A stretch of 15,027 bases of DNA, taken from Emticicia fluvialis (GTDB lineage Bacteria; Bacteroidota; Bacteroidia; Cytophagales; Spirosomataceae). A program made the translations under genes and the position numbers. Positions 1-6,545 of the stretch are shown here, piece after piece. The notes under the pieces are model-generated. The model saw nothing but the letters and a program-made list of their open reading frames with translations. It was not told the origin of the DNA and did not search any database. The first letter of the stretch is position 1, and the number at the start of each line of letters is the position of its first letter. The DNA lies in NCBI RefSeq assembly GCF_024793945.1, contig NZ_JANUSD010000029.1:1-15027 (forward strand). The letters run 5' to 3'.

Positions 1-32
1 ATCAACAATGCCAAGTAAAAATCCGAACTTAT

Positions 33-69
33 AAAAAAAGAATCCAATTGAAAACTCCCAATTGGATTC
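33..69 (-). terminator. Rho-independent terminator of the transglycosylase gene
   Basis: Read on the minus strand, a perfect 11-bp stem (arms at 59-69 and 40-50, GAATCCAATTG type) closes an 8-base loop and is followed at once by seven T residues (39 down to 33). It lies 67 bases after the stop codon of the minus-strand lytic transglycosylase. Stem, loop and T-tract are all textbook for an intrinsic terminator of that gene. Confidence 0.85.
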
Positions 70-135
70 CGTAAATTAGTTTTTTAAATCTAAATAAGTG
101 TATCGCTTATTTAGGACTAGACAGTATTAGCCCAA

Positions 136-1659
136 TCAGCTTATTTTAAGTTTTTGTCCGGCTTTTACGCTGTTAGAGCGTAATCCGTTCAATTTTTTAA
201 GCTTTTCTATCGAAATGCCACCATAACGTTGTGATATCTTCCAGAGGGTGTCTCCTCTTTGCACCACATGATACTTAGGCTTGGTGTTTTCAATATGGTT
301 TTTGGTTTTTCTTTCGTGTTTAACAATGCGTTCCACCTCTGTTACTTCCTCGTTGTCGTCATCCAGAATCACCAGACGTTGGCCAGCAAGTATTTTAGAC
401 GACTTCAGGTGATTCCAAACCTTCAGGTCATACATTTCCACATTATACCTGGTGGCTATTCTGTTCAGCACTTCGCCCCGTTTCACTACGTGGTATCTTT
501 TCTTTACTTTCTTTATCTTTCTTACCTCGTCTTCCTGGCGCTCGGGTTTTACGTTTTCTTCTTCTTCACTTTCACTTTCAGCCTGGGCATAGCCGCTGTT
601 GTTGCCCCCTATAATTACCACACCGGGTTCGGTTCTGGCTTCGTTAGACGCCAGCATCGTATTGCCTTGTTTTTTAGATGCCGCCTCCAGAATAGTATTT
701 CGGTTGGCCTCAAAATAAGCATAGCTTTCAGCCGGAATCCTCAGGTCAAGGCCACGGCTCCATGCCGGTACGTGGTCTTTTAGCAGGTGGGGGTTCAATA
801 ACTGTATATCATCAAGGCTGATACCGCTGGCATTGCTGAATGCCTCTACATCTACATAGCCGTCTACGGTTATGGTCTGGTATTCTCTTGGCGCCATTCT
901 TAACGAATCATCACCGGCAATGCCATATTCATCGGCATGGTGCATCATGTACATAATGGCAGTAAACTGCGGTACATAAGTGCGGGTGTCGCGGTGCAGG
1001 TAGGGGTGAAGCTCCCAGTAGTTAGTAATGTTTCCGGCACGTCTAATGGCCCTTCTCAGGTTACCCGGCCCGGTGTTGTAAGAAGCAAGCACCAGTTCCC
1101 AATCGCCAAATATCTTATATAATTGTCTGAAATAACGGCAGGCGGCATCAGTCGATTTCTCAAGGTCCATGCGTTCGTCTACATATTCATCAATTCTCAG
1201 GCCATGTTCACGGCCGGTTGGTTTCATAAACTGCCACAAACCTACTGCCTTGGCTCTTGATACCGCCTTCGGATTCAGGGCCGATTCAATCATCGACAAG
1301 TACTTCAGCTCGTCGGGCATTTCATATTTAGCCAGATATTTCTCAAAAATCGGGAAATAGAAATCTTTTTTCTCCAGCATTCGCTTTGTAAAACTGGGCT
1401 TCTTGTAAATGAAGTATTCTACAAAACTTTGCACTGTGGCGTTGTACTCCAAAGGAATAGTCTTCTGCATTTTCTGAAAGCCCTCGCGTACCTTTCTGGC
1501 ATCGGCGCTTGGTATAAAGGCTTCTACAGGTTGCTCTTTGAGCGTGTCTTCAGACGATACCAATGTGGCTTCTTTTGGAATTACAGACTGGGCTTGAACG
1601 GTAAATGAGGCACAGCCAATAAAGCTCGCAATGACGAGGCACTTCTTGAGTAATGTCAT
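136..1659 (-). CDS. Secreted lytic transglycosylase (MltD-like) with C-terminal LysM domains
   Basis: The 507-residue product should cleave the glycan strands of peptidoglycan between MurNAc and GlcNAc in the periplasm. Residues 1-23 look like a signal peptide (basic start, hydrophobic core, VQA before Gln24). The SLT domain spans about residues 105-235: the catalytic Glu is probably E125 in MIESALNP, followed by AVGLWQFM (139-145) and ASYNTGPGN (192-200), the family signatures. Residues 265-310 resemble a degenerate LysM-like linker. An acidic run lies at 361-369. Two clear LysM repeats lie at about 389-432 and 463-507, each beginning YHVV and containing a RGE/RGD turn; they should bind peptidoglycan. 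The domain order is that of MltD. The ATG start is supported by the signal peptide and a promoter-like element about 65 bases upstream. The gene stands alone with its own terminator. The N-terminal Cys16 sits inside the hydrophobic core rather than in a clear lipobox, so a lipoprotein is less likely. Confidence 0.93.
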   Translation of the reverse strand: MTLLKKCLVIASFIGCASFTVQAQSVIPKEATLVSSEDTLKEQPVEAFIPSADARKVREGFQKMQKTIPLEYNATVQSFVEYFIYKKPSFTKRMLEKKDFYFPIFEKYLAKYEMPDELKYLSMIESALNPKAVSRAKAVGLWQFMKPTGREHGLRIDEYVDERMDLEKSTDAACRYFRQLYKIFGDWELVLASYNTGPGNLRRAIRRAGNITNYWELHPYLHRDTRTYVPQFTAIMYMMHHADEYGIAGDDSLRMAPREYQTITVDGYVDVEAFSNASGISLDDIQLLNPHLLKDHVPAWSRGLDLRIPAESYAYFEANRNTILEAASKKQGNTMLASNEARTEPGVVIIGGNNSGYAQAESESEEEENVKPERQEDEVRKIKKVKKRYHVVKRGEVLNRIATRYNVEMYDLKVWNHLKSSKILAGQRLVILDDDNEEVTEVERIVKHERKTKNHIENTKPKYHVVQRGDTLWKISQRYGGISIEKLKKLNGLRSNSVKAGQKLKIS

Positions 1660-1724
1660 AATTTCAATATCTTTTTACTACGGGATTTCAGCTTTTGTAA
1701 TGGCACTAAGAAAGCAATGTTTGT

Positions 1725-1755
1725 CAAAAATAGAACACAACCGCTTGTTTGTCAA
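1725..1755 (-). promoter_or_regulatory. Candidate Bacteroidota promoter for the transglycosylase gene
   Basis: On the minus strand a TTGAC (1755-1751) is followed, about 18 bases later, by TATTTTTG (1732-1725). This fits the Bacteroidota sigma-70 pattern of a TTG-type -33 box and a TAnnTTTG -7 box with suitable spacing. It would give a leader of about 60 bases before the ATG at 1659. The support is by pattern only. Confidence 0.45.
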
Positions 1756-1929
1756 GGAATTGTAAAACTTTTTTTGATATTTTCAAATTTTTCTGAAAAA
1801 ACAATAAGCATTTAGAAGCCGGTTTGAGGCAACTTTTATACCTTGAAACAACCATCGGGGTTTTCCGAAAACCTTGAAAAACAGTTGTTTTAAGCCAGGC
1901 GCAGGGCTGTTCAAACCGCTTTCAGGGGC

Positions 1930-3354
1930 TTACTGTTGCTGCAAAAATTTAGCGAAGGCCAGCATTTCACTTTCTTCAAAATTTTTGCCAAGCACCTGTA
2001 TTCCAATCGGCAGGCCGTCTGAACTCTGTCCGTTCGGAATCGAAACGCACGGATTCCCGATTACATTGGCCTGTACCGTAAAAATATCGGCCAGAAACAT
2101 CTGCAATTGGTCTTCCGATTTTTCACCTATTTTAAAGGGCGGCGTTGGGGTAGTGGGCGAAATCAGAAAATCATAAGCCGACAGGATTTTGTCGGTCGAC
2201 TCTTTTATTAAACGACGAACCCGCTGTGCTTTGGTATAATAGGCGTCATAATAATCTGCACTTAATACAAAAGTGCCTAATATAATGCGCTTCCGAACCT
2301 CAGCCCCGAAGCCTGCTGCACGTGTTTTTTTGTAGAGACTTTCCAGATTGTCAACTTTGCTGCCTGCCCGGAAGCCATATTTCACGCCATCAAAACGCGA
2401 CAGGTTCGAGCTGGCCTCGGCAGTTGTCAGTATATAATAAGTAGGTAGCAGATATTTTAGCAATGGGTAGTCTACAGCCTCTACCACATGGCCCTGGTCT
2501 TTTAACCAGTTTATGGTGTCAAAAGTTCGTTGTTTAACGTCTTCGTCCAGCCCTTCGCTTTCCAGCGCCTCACGCATGTAGGCAATGCGGTAGTGTTTTT
2601 TGGGGCTTAGTTGCTTGGTAAAAGCGGGCACAGGGCGGCTGGATACGGTGCTGTCGTACTCGTCTGCTCCGGCAATAATTTCAAGCAGAAGCGCGGCATC
2701 GTCTACATCTCTGGTAATGGGCCCCACGCAGTCGAATGACGACGCATACGCAATCAGTCCCCAGCGGGAAACCCGCGAGTAGGTAGGTTTTATACCAATA
2801 ACGCCGCAGAAAGCAGCCGGCTGACGAACAGAACCGCCCGTGTCTGAACCCAGCGAAGCCAGGCACATATCGGCCTGTACTGCCACCGCCGATGCCCCCG
2901 ACGAGCCACCCGGCACACGGGTAGGGTCGGCATAGTTGCGTACCGGGCCAAACGCCGAGTTTTCGTTCGACGACCCCATCGCAAATTCGTCGCAGTTCTG
3001 GCGGCCTATAATAATTACGTCTTCGTCTATTACCCTTTGTACAGCCGTTGCCGTAAACTGCGACTCAAAGCCGTCCAGAATCCTGCTGGCTGCCTGTAAA
3101 CCGTGGTCCTGGTAGGCCAGCACATCTTTTACGCCTATTACCATTCCGGCCAGCCTGCCGGCGGTGTTGTTTTTTATTTTTTCGTCTACCTCAGCGGCTT
3201 TTTTTAATGCCTCGCCGGCATACACTTCCAAAAAAACATTCAGATTTTTATTTTCCTCAATTCGTTCCAGATAATATTTCACCAACGCTACACAAGACGT
3301 CTCCTGTTTTCTGATTGCCTCCTGAATTTCTCTCAGTGAATTGTATTTCGCCAT
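1930..3354 (-). CDS. gatA: Asp-tRNA(Asn)/Glu-tRNA(Gln) amidotransferase subunit A
   Basis: This 474-residue amidase-signature protein is GatA of the GatCAB complex. GatA hydrolyses glutamine and passes ammonia to GatB, which amidates Glu-tRNA(Gln) and/or Asp-tRNA(Asn). The Lys-Ser-Ser catalytic triad is visible: K76 in VIGVKD, S151 in PGGSSGAS and S175 in DTGGSVRQPA. All three are offset by three residues from the known K79/S154/S178 of Staphylococcus GatA as I recall it. The C-terminal SDGLPIGIQVLG motif is also typical, and the length is normal. The glutamine-type GatA signature GVKD, together with FDCVGPITRDV, argues against a general amidase. gatB and gatC are not in the window, which is common in this phylum because the subunit genes are often scattered. 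The ATG at 3354 gives the expected N-terminus (MAKYNSLREIQEAI). No clear terminator follows the gene. The 270 bases between it and the transglycosylase hold a short palindrome, GGTTTTCCGAAAACC, at 1859-1873. Confidence 0.96.
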   Translation of the reverse strand: MAKYNSLREIQEAIRKQETSCVALVKYYLERIEENKNLNVFLEVYAGEALKKAAEVDEKIKNNTAGRLAGMVIGVKDVLAYQDHGLQAASRILDGFESQFTATAVQRVIDEDVIIIGRQNCDEFAMGSSNENSAFGPVRNYADPTRVPGGSSGASAVAVQADMCLASLGSDTGGSVRQPAAFCGVIGIKPTYSRVSRWGLIAYASSFDCVGPITRDVDDAALLLEIIAGADEYDSTVSSRPVPAFTKQLSPKKHYRIAYMREALESEGLDEDVKQRTFDTINWLKDQGHVVEAVDYPLLKYLLPTYYILTTAEASSNLSRFDGVKYGFRAGSKVDNLESLYKKTRAAGFGAEVRKRIILGTFVLSADYYDAYYTKAQRVRRLIKESTDKILSAYDFLISPTTPTPPFKIGEKSEDQLQMFLADIFTVQANVIGNPCVSIPNGQSSDGLPIGIQVLGKNFEESEMLAFAKFLQQQ

Positions 3355-3648
3355 TTTATCGGTTTTTCTTTAAAAATCTGTTTTATTTGTTACTGAATTG
3401 GCAGTGCCTTGGTGTGCCATAACCAGTTTAAAATGGCTATGTGCCGTTTGAAACTGCAATTTCTTAAAAAACTTCCAGAATTAAAACCAAGTAATTGCCG
3501 AATATCGATTGCAGATTGTCGAATTGACTCTTTAAGGCGAACTTTCAGTACGTCGCAATCAGGAAACTTCGTATAAGGATTTATTGTTTTCGTATATATA
3601 AAATAATTGATTTATATTTTTGAAAATCCGATTGCTAGAAAATTTTGC

Positions 3649-3732
3649 CACGATGTACACAAAGTAGCTCAATGTTACACAATTTATTTTTACCACGGAG
3701 GTACGCCAAGTTTGGCACAGAGTTGCACAGAG
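3649..3732. repeat. Degenerate CACRRAG-type intergenic repeat cluster
   Basis: Three related segments occur in 84 bases: CACGATGTACACAAAG (3649-3664), CACGGAGGTACGCCAAG (3694-3710) and CACAGAGTTGCACAGAG (3716-3732). Each has two CAC-like triplets about ten bases apart, each followed by a purine-rich AAG/GAG. I know similar low-complexity 'CACGGAG...CACAGAG' tracts as common non-coding debris in Bacteroidota and other genomes, often near integrated or decaying sequence. That link is from general knowledge and was not searched. Confidence 0.4.
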
Positions 3733-3889
3733 TAAGGAGTATAATAGGAAATCTGTAGAAAAAAGAATAACAACTAAAGATTAATAGACCGCTAGCATCA
3801 TTTCCTGTTTGAGCACGATTAAAAATCAAACAAAAAAAACGGATTAAAAGAAATGAAATATCAGATTTTTAATTGTGCGAGTTAAATGA

Positions 3890-3930
3890 TGCCTGCTTTT
3901 TGCGTTACTTTTTTCAGGCAAAAAAGTAAC
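3890..3930. repeat. Perfect palindrome with alternative pairing, upstream of OsmC gene
   Basis: GTTACTTTTTT (3904-3914) and AAAAAAGTAAC (3920-3930) form a perfect 11-bp stem with loop CAGGC (3915-3919). TGCCTG at 3890-3895 is exactly complementary to CAGGCA at 3915-3920, so a second hairpin that excludes the first is possible. Neither has the GC-rich stem and T-tail of a standard terminator. The element lies about 90 bases before the OsmC-family gene and could be a dispersed palindromic element or part of its leader. Confidence 0.45.
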
Positions 3931-3974
3931 AACCCATAAACGATAAGTAAAGCAGTTTAATTTATAAACAAATC

Positions 3975-3989
3975 GCTGGATTATCCAGC
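3975..3989. promoter_or_regulatory. Operator-like palindrome before the OsmC-family gene
   Basis: GCTGGATTATCCAGC is a 15-base palindrome with 7-base arms around one central base. It ends 31 bases before the ATG at 4021. Its size, symmetry and place fit a binding site for a dimeric repressor or activator. No -7 TAnnTTTG element could be placed with confidence nearby, and the protein that might bind is unknown. Confidence 0.35.
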
Positions 3990-4020
3990 TAAGAGAAGAG
4001 CACTACAACAAAATAATAAT

Positions 4021-4443
4021 ATGAAAGTAGAATTAGTAAGAGTGGATGATGCCTTTCATTTTGAGGCAACAGGCGTTTCGGGAGTAACCAACCACATTGA
4101 TGCCAACGTGGAGATAGGCGGGCATAACGCCGGTGCCAGACCCATGGAGCTGCTGCTGATGGGCCTGGGTGGTTGCACTGCCATTGATGTAATACTGGTA
4201 CTTAAAAAACAACGCCAGATAATTGAAGACCTGCGGATAAGTGTAGAAGGCGAGCGTACTCAGATAGAAGGTACAGAAATGAAGCCTTTCAGAAAAATTA
4301 ATATTCATTACGCATTTAAGGGAACCATTGACACAGAGAAGATAGAAAGAGCCATCAAGTTATCAATGGAGAAATATTGCTCGGCCACAGCGCAGTTATC
4401 GCCCACTGCCGAAATAACGCATTCTTATTCTTTGAATGAGTAA
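4021..4443 (+). CDS. OsmC/Ohr-family peroxide-reducing protein
   Basis: The product is a 140-residue protein of the OsmC fold, a family of cytosolic thiol peroxidases that reduce organic and other peroxides. The two redox cysteines are visible: C52 in LGGCTAIDV and C120 in KYCSATAQL. The conserved ARPMELLL segment (38-46) supplies the probable partner residues R40 and E43. Its length matches the YhfA/OsmC-like branch rather than the organic hydroperoxide resistance (Ohr) branch, so the substrate is not certain. The ATG at 4021 follows an A-rich leader. It heads a plus-strand cluster with the TfoX-domain and YdeI-like genes, but 74 bases with a strong stem-loop lie between it and the next gene, so it may be partly separate in expression. 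A palindrome just upstream may be an operator. Confidence 0.9.
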   Translation: MKVELVRVDDAFHFEATGVSGVTNHIDANVEIGGHNAGARPMELLLMGLGGCTAIDVILVLKKQRQIIEDLRISVEGERTQIEGTEMKPFRKINIHYAFKGTIDTEKIERAIKLSMEKYCSATAQLSPTAEITHSYSLNE

Positions 4444-4499
4444 GGTAAAACAGTAAACTTGTGTAGAGAGAGGGCATTGCCTTCTCTCTGCAATTTACC
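4444..4499 (+). terminator. Large stem-loop between OsmC and TfoX-domain genes (attenuator or terminator)
   Basis: The arms 4465-4475 (AGAGAGAGGGC) and 4479-4489 (GCCTTCTCTCT) pair over 11 positions, with one G-U pair and a three-base loop. Three more pairs extend the stem (4462-4464 with 4490-4492). An outer GGTAAA/TTTACC pair (4444-4449 with 4494-4499) begins immediately after the OsmC stop codon. A T-rich run (TTCTTTTT) follows about eight bases later. It could end most OsmC transcripts, or protect that mRNA and let a fraction read through into the two genes downstream. Confidence 0.5.
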
Positions 4500-4517
4500 A
4501 ATAATTCTTTTTCGCCC

Positions 4518-4871
4518 ATGCCCTACAACGAAGCCTTTCTGAACAGAATCAGAGATATTCTTACAGAAAAACAGGTGAGTTTTACTGAAAAAACCATGTT
4601 CAGCGGGGTTTGTATCATGGTCGACGACAAGATGTGCTGTGCCACGCATACCAATAAAAAGACTGGTGAAGACGTGGTGCTCTGCCGCCTGAGCCCCGAA
4701 GATTTTGCCACAGCCATAGAAAACCCCGATTGCCTGCCGATGGACTTTAGCGGTAAGGCCATGAAGGGCTACGTGTACGTAACCGAGCGGGGTATCAGAA
4801 CCCGAAAAGACCTTGAACACTGGCTGCAGCTTTGCCTCAATTACAACCCTTTGGCTAAAAAATCTAAATAG
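4518..4871 (+). CDS. TfoX/Sxy N-terminal domain protein
   Basis: The 117-residue product matches the TfoX N-terminal domain family: a short helix (NEAFLNRIRDIL), then TMFSGVCIMVDDKMCCATH (26-44), which corresponds to the family's K-M-F-G-G-V-x-F-M-x-x-G-K-M pattern, then a GYVYVTE strand near residue 84. The domain is named for the competence regulator TfoX/Sxy, but single-domain versions are widespread and mostly uncharacterised. A role in competence should not be assumed. It has two adjacent cysteines (C40, C41) in the conserved strand. The ATG at 4518 is preceded by a pyrimidine-rich stretch with no clear ribosome-binding site. It ends two bases before the next gene, which implies co-transcription and probably translational coupling. 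Confidence 0.85.
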   Translation: MPYNEAFLNRIRDILTEKQVSFTEKTMFSGVCIMVDDKMCCATHTNKKTGEDVVLCRLSPEDFATAIENPDCLPMDFSGKAMKGYVYVTERGIRTRKDLEHWLQLCLNYNPLAKKSK

Positions 4872-4873
4872 CA

Positions 4874-5353
4874 ATGGAAAAACCGCTGATTGACCAGGAG
4901 TATCGCCTCGAAAAAATGGACGCCCCCGGTGGGTGGACATACGTTGAAATAAAAGAAATGGATGCCCCACGCAAAGGGCCTTTCGGCTGGGTGCGGGTAA
5001 GGGGTTCGGTTGACGGCTATGAGATACGCGGCTATAACCTGATGCCCATAGGGCAGGGGAGGCTGTTTTTTCCGGTAAAGGCTGAAATCAGAAAGAAAAT
5101 CAAAAAACAACTCGGCGACACCGTAAGGGTTATTTTATATGCCGACAACCTGCCGACAGATGTGCCGGAAGAACTGGCCGACTGCCTGAAAGACGAACCC
5201 GGCCTGTATGAAAAATTCATGGCGTATTCTGAAGGTGAAAAAAAAGGTTTTATTGAGTGGATTTACTCTGCCAAAACCGACGAAACCCGGGCGGCAAGAA
5301 TCGTAAAAACCATTGAAAAAGTGGCCAGCGGGCAGAAGTATCACCAGCAATAA
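4874..5353 (+). CDS. DUF1905 plus YdeI/OmpD-associated family protein
   Basis: This 159-residue protein has two parts. Residues about 8-90 fit DUF1905, a small beta-barrel: GWTYVEI (20-26), PFGWVRVRGSVDG (36-48) and LFFPVKAEIRKKIKKQ (64-79). Residues about 95-157 fit the YdeI/OmdA-type helical tail, with FMAYSEGEKKGFIEWIYSAK (115-134) followed by TRAARIVKTIEKVASGQK (138-155). The YdeI tail has been linked to bacteriocin protection in Salmonella and other bacteria, but the molecular function is unknown. It starts two bases after the TfoX-domain gene and is surely in the same transcript. TfoX-N and YdeI-type genes occurring together is a pattern I have seen in other genomes, an impression I have not searched. 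Its last 13 bases overlap the 3' end of the minus-strand kinase-like gene. Confidence 0.85.
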   Translation: MEKPLIDQEYRLEKMDAPGGWTYVEIKEMDAPRKGPFGWVRVRGSVDGYEIRGYNLMPIGQGRLFFPVKAEIRKKIKKQLGDTVRVILYADNLPTDVPEELADCLKDEPGLYEKFMAYSEGEKKGFIEWIYSAKTDETRAARIVKTIEKVASGQKYHQQ

Positions 5354-6174
5354 TGCCGGGGGCTGCCAATGCAACCTTGTTTACAGGCGCTGAATTCAAA
5401 AACAACCGTTCGGGCATCAGCCCATGCCTGCCGGCAGTCAAAATCTATTAACCTGCATTTTTTTCTTGTTTCTGCCGATTGCTGCTCAATTATGCGCCTT
5501 TGCGCTTCATCAACATCGCTGCCATGCCACAGGCTTAAAAGCATGGTAAAATTATCCGGCTCAAAGCGCAAGTCAATCCATAATTCGGCTGGCGGTATTT
5601 CAAAATCTGTGGTACTCCATAATTCCTGAATCATTTTCAGTAAAATAATCTCCTGCTCGGGCCGTAGTGCAAACACCCGCCCTACCACCGTCATGCGGGT
5701 GTCGGTCAGGGTTGTATTCCTGATTTTATCCAGTTCATGTCTGATACCCGCCGTAAGGCTTTCAGCCGGGGCGGCAGCCTCTTCCAGTCGTCTCATCAGA
5801 TTGCGCAGTTCCTGAATCGTCTGGGTTATCAGCCGGTTGGTATTCGTAAAAAGAAGAATGTGTTCATCGCCCGTGGGTTGGTCTTCCTCTGCCATATTGA
5901 GGTTAATCTGCGCCACAAAGAGCAGCTGGCAGGGGCTCTCATGCAATTCTTTTCTTAATTGATTCAGAAATTTATTCTGATGTGCCAATCGCTCTAATAA
6001 TATTGCCTGTACCTGCTGCGCCCGGGTTTCCAGTTTTTCAAGCGTATCTTTCCAGTGTTTTAGCTTAAGCACCAGTAACAGTGCAAAAATCAAGGCAAAA
6101 CCCGTCAGGTAAACAAGTGTGGCTATATCTATTGTAAGCAGGATTACCTCCCTTTCCTGATTTTGGTCTGCCAT
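5341..6174 (-). CDS. Degenerate sensor histidine kinase-like membrane protein (probable pseudokinase)
   Basis: The 277-residue product has a short N-terminus, one membrane segment (about 10-37), a coiled-coil-prone stretch (38-75) and then a region that follows the HisKA_3/HATPase plan of small one-TM Bacteroidota kinases. RKELHESPCQLLFVAQINLN (74-93) lines up with the dimerisation/phosphoacceptor helix and keeps the histidine, H78. QELRNLMRRL (121-130) matches the second helix. RPEQEIILLKMIQEL (161-175) matches the start of the ATPase domain. The ATP-binding residues are missing: the N-box asparagines are replaced (QELWSTTDFE), the G1 box D-x-G-x-G is WHGSDVDE, and no G2 box is seen. The reading frame is open throughout, so this looks like a maintained protein rather than fresh decay. 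I chose the ATG at 6174; the frame extends upstream to 6276 without an ATG near a signal. No response regulator is adjacent. Confidence 0.65.
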   Translation of the reverse strand: MADQNQEREVILLTIDIATLVYLTGFALIFALLLVLKLKHWKDTLEKLETRAQQVQAILLERLAHQNKFLNQLRKELHESPCQLLFVAQINLNMAEEDQPTGDEHILLFTNTNRLITQTIQELRNLMRRLEEAAAPAESLTAGIRHELDKIRNTTLTDTRMTVVGRVFALRPEQEIILLKMIQELWSTTDFEIPPAELWIDLRFEPDNFTMLLSLWHGSDVDEAQRRIIEQQSAETRKKCRLIDFDCRQAWADARTVVFEFSACKQGCIGSPRHYCW

Positions 6175-6545
6175 GTCAACCTGTTGAAAAATAATAAGTT
6201 TTTGCTGCTTTTGGTGAAAATTAGCAGAGCAGTAGAATTGAAAGACAGCATCGGTTGTGGTGTCGGTGCGAGACACTCCTTTAGGTTTTAGGCTGCATAC
6301 TGTTTACGGGTCAAAGCGTAAGCTAATCTAACAAAAAACTTAGAATAATAAAATAATTTATACAATTATTGCAAAAAAATGATAAAATATTCTTTTTCTC
6401 ATTAACCAAATAGCGCCAAAAGTTGTTATTGCGTAAAACACCCCGGTTGCCTGTTACCTTTGCTGAAATGGCAAAACCATAAAACCCGTTTGGGGCATTG
6501 CAGAAACCGGTATATTTACCCACTATACCACAACAATTGATTTGC
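6175..6545. other. Divergent intergenic region of 371 bases
   Basis: This gap separates the minus-strand kinase-like gene from the plus-strand acyl-CoA dehydrogenase gene and should hold promoters for both. The only element I can place is the -7-type TACCTTTG listed separately. The middle part (about 6325-6410) is very A+T-rich. A frame open on the plus strand from 6498 begins with TTG and lacks family similarity before 6546, so it is not taken as coding. Confidence 0.5.
6455..6462 (+). promoter_or_regulatory. Bacteroidota -7 box (TACCTTTG) before the acyl-CoA dehydrogenase gene
   Basis: TACCTTTG is an exact match to the TAnnTTTG -7 element, about 84 bases before the ATG. The same octamer occurs before thyA. 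Candidate TTG -33 boxes lie at 6423-6425 and 6429-6431, a little further away than the usual spacing, so only the -7 box is well supported. Confidence 0.55.

Larger units (their letters stand above)
3355..4020. other. 666-base intergenic region with repeats and palindromes
   Basis: No convincing gene lies here. The two divergent neighbours (gatA on minus, OsmC-family gene on plus) must both be expressed from this region. Roughly 3355-3640 is A+T-rich with nothing I can name. The rest holds a degenerate CAC-type repeat cluster, a perfect 11-bp hairpin and an operator-like palindrome, each listed separately. Short open frames in the region show no protein-like composition. Confidence 0.6.

Noticed and set aside
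259..783. 174-codon open frame on the plus strand opposite the transglycosylase gene
   Set aside because: Antisense shadow of a well-supported gene with intact SLT and LysM motifs; the product is a low-information, aromatic-rich sequence.
3635..3829. Open frame of 64 codons on the minus strand in the gatA-OsmC gap
   Set aside because: It overlaps the CAC-type repeat tract, and its composition does not suggest a real protein.
6175..6276. In-frame upstream extension of the kinase-like gene to 6276
   Set aside because: The added 34 residues are low in hydrophobic or conserved features, and the ATG at 6174 gives the expected short N-terminus before the membrane segment.
6498..6545. Extension of the acyl-CoA dehydrogenase frame to a TTG codon at 6498
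   Set aside because: The extra 16 residues have no family character, the start would be a rare TTG, and two ATG codons at 6546/6549 follow directly.
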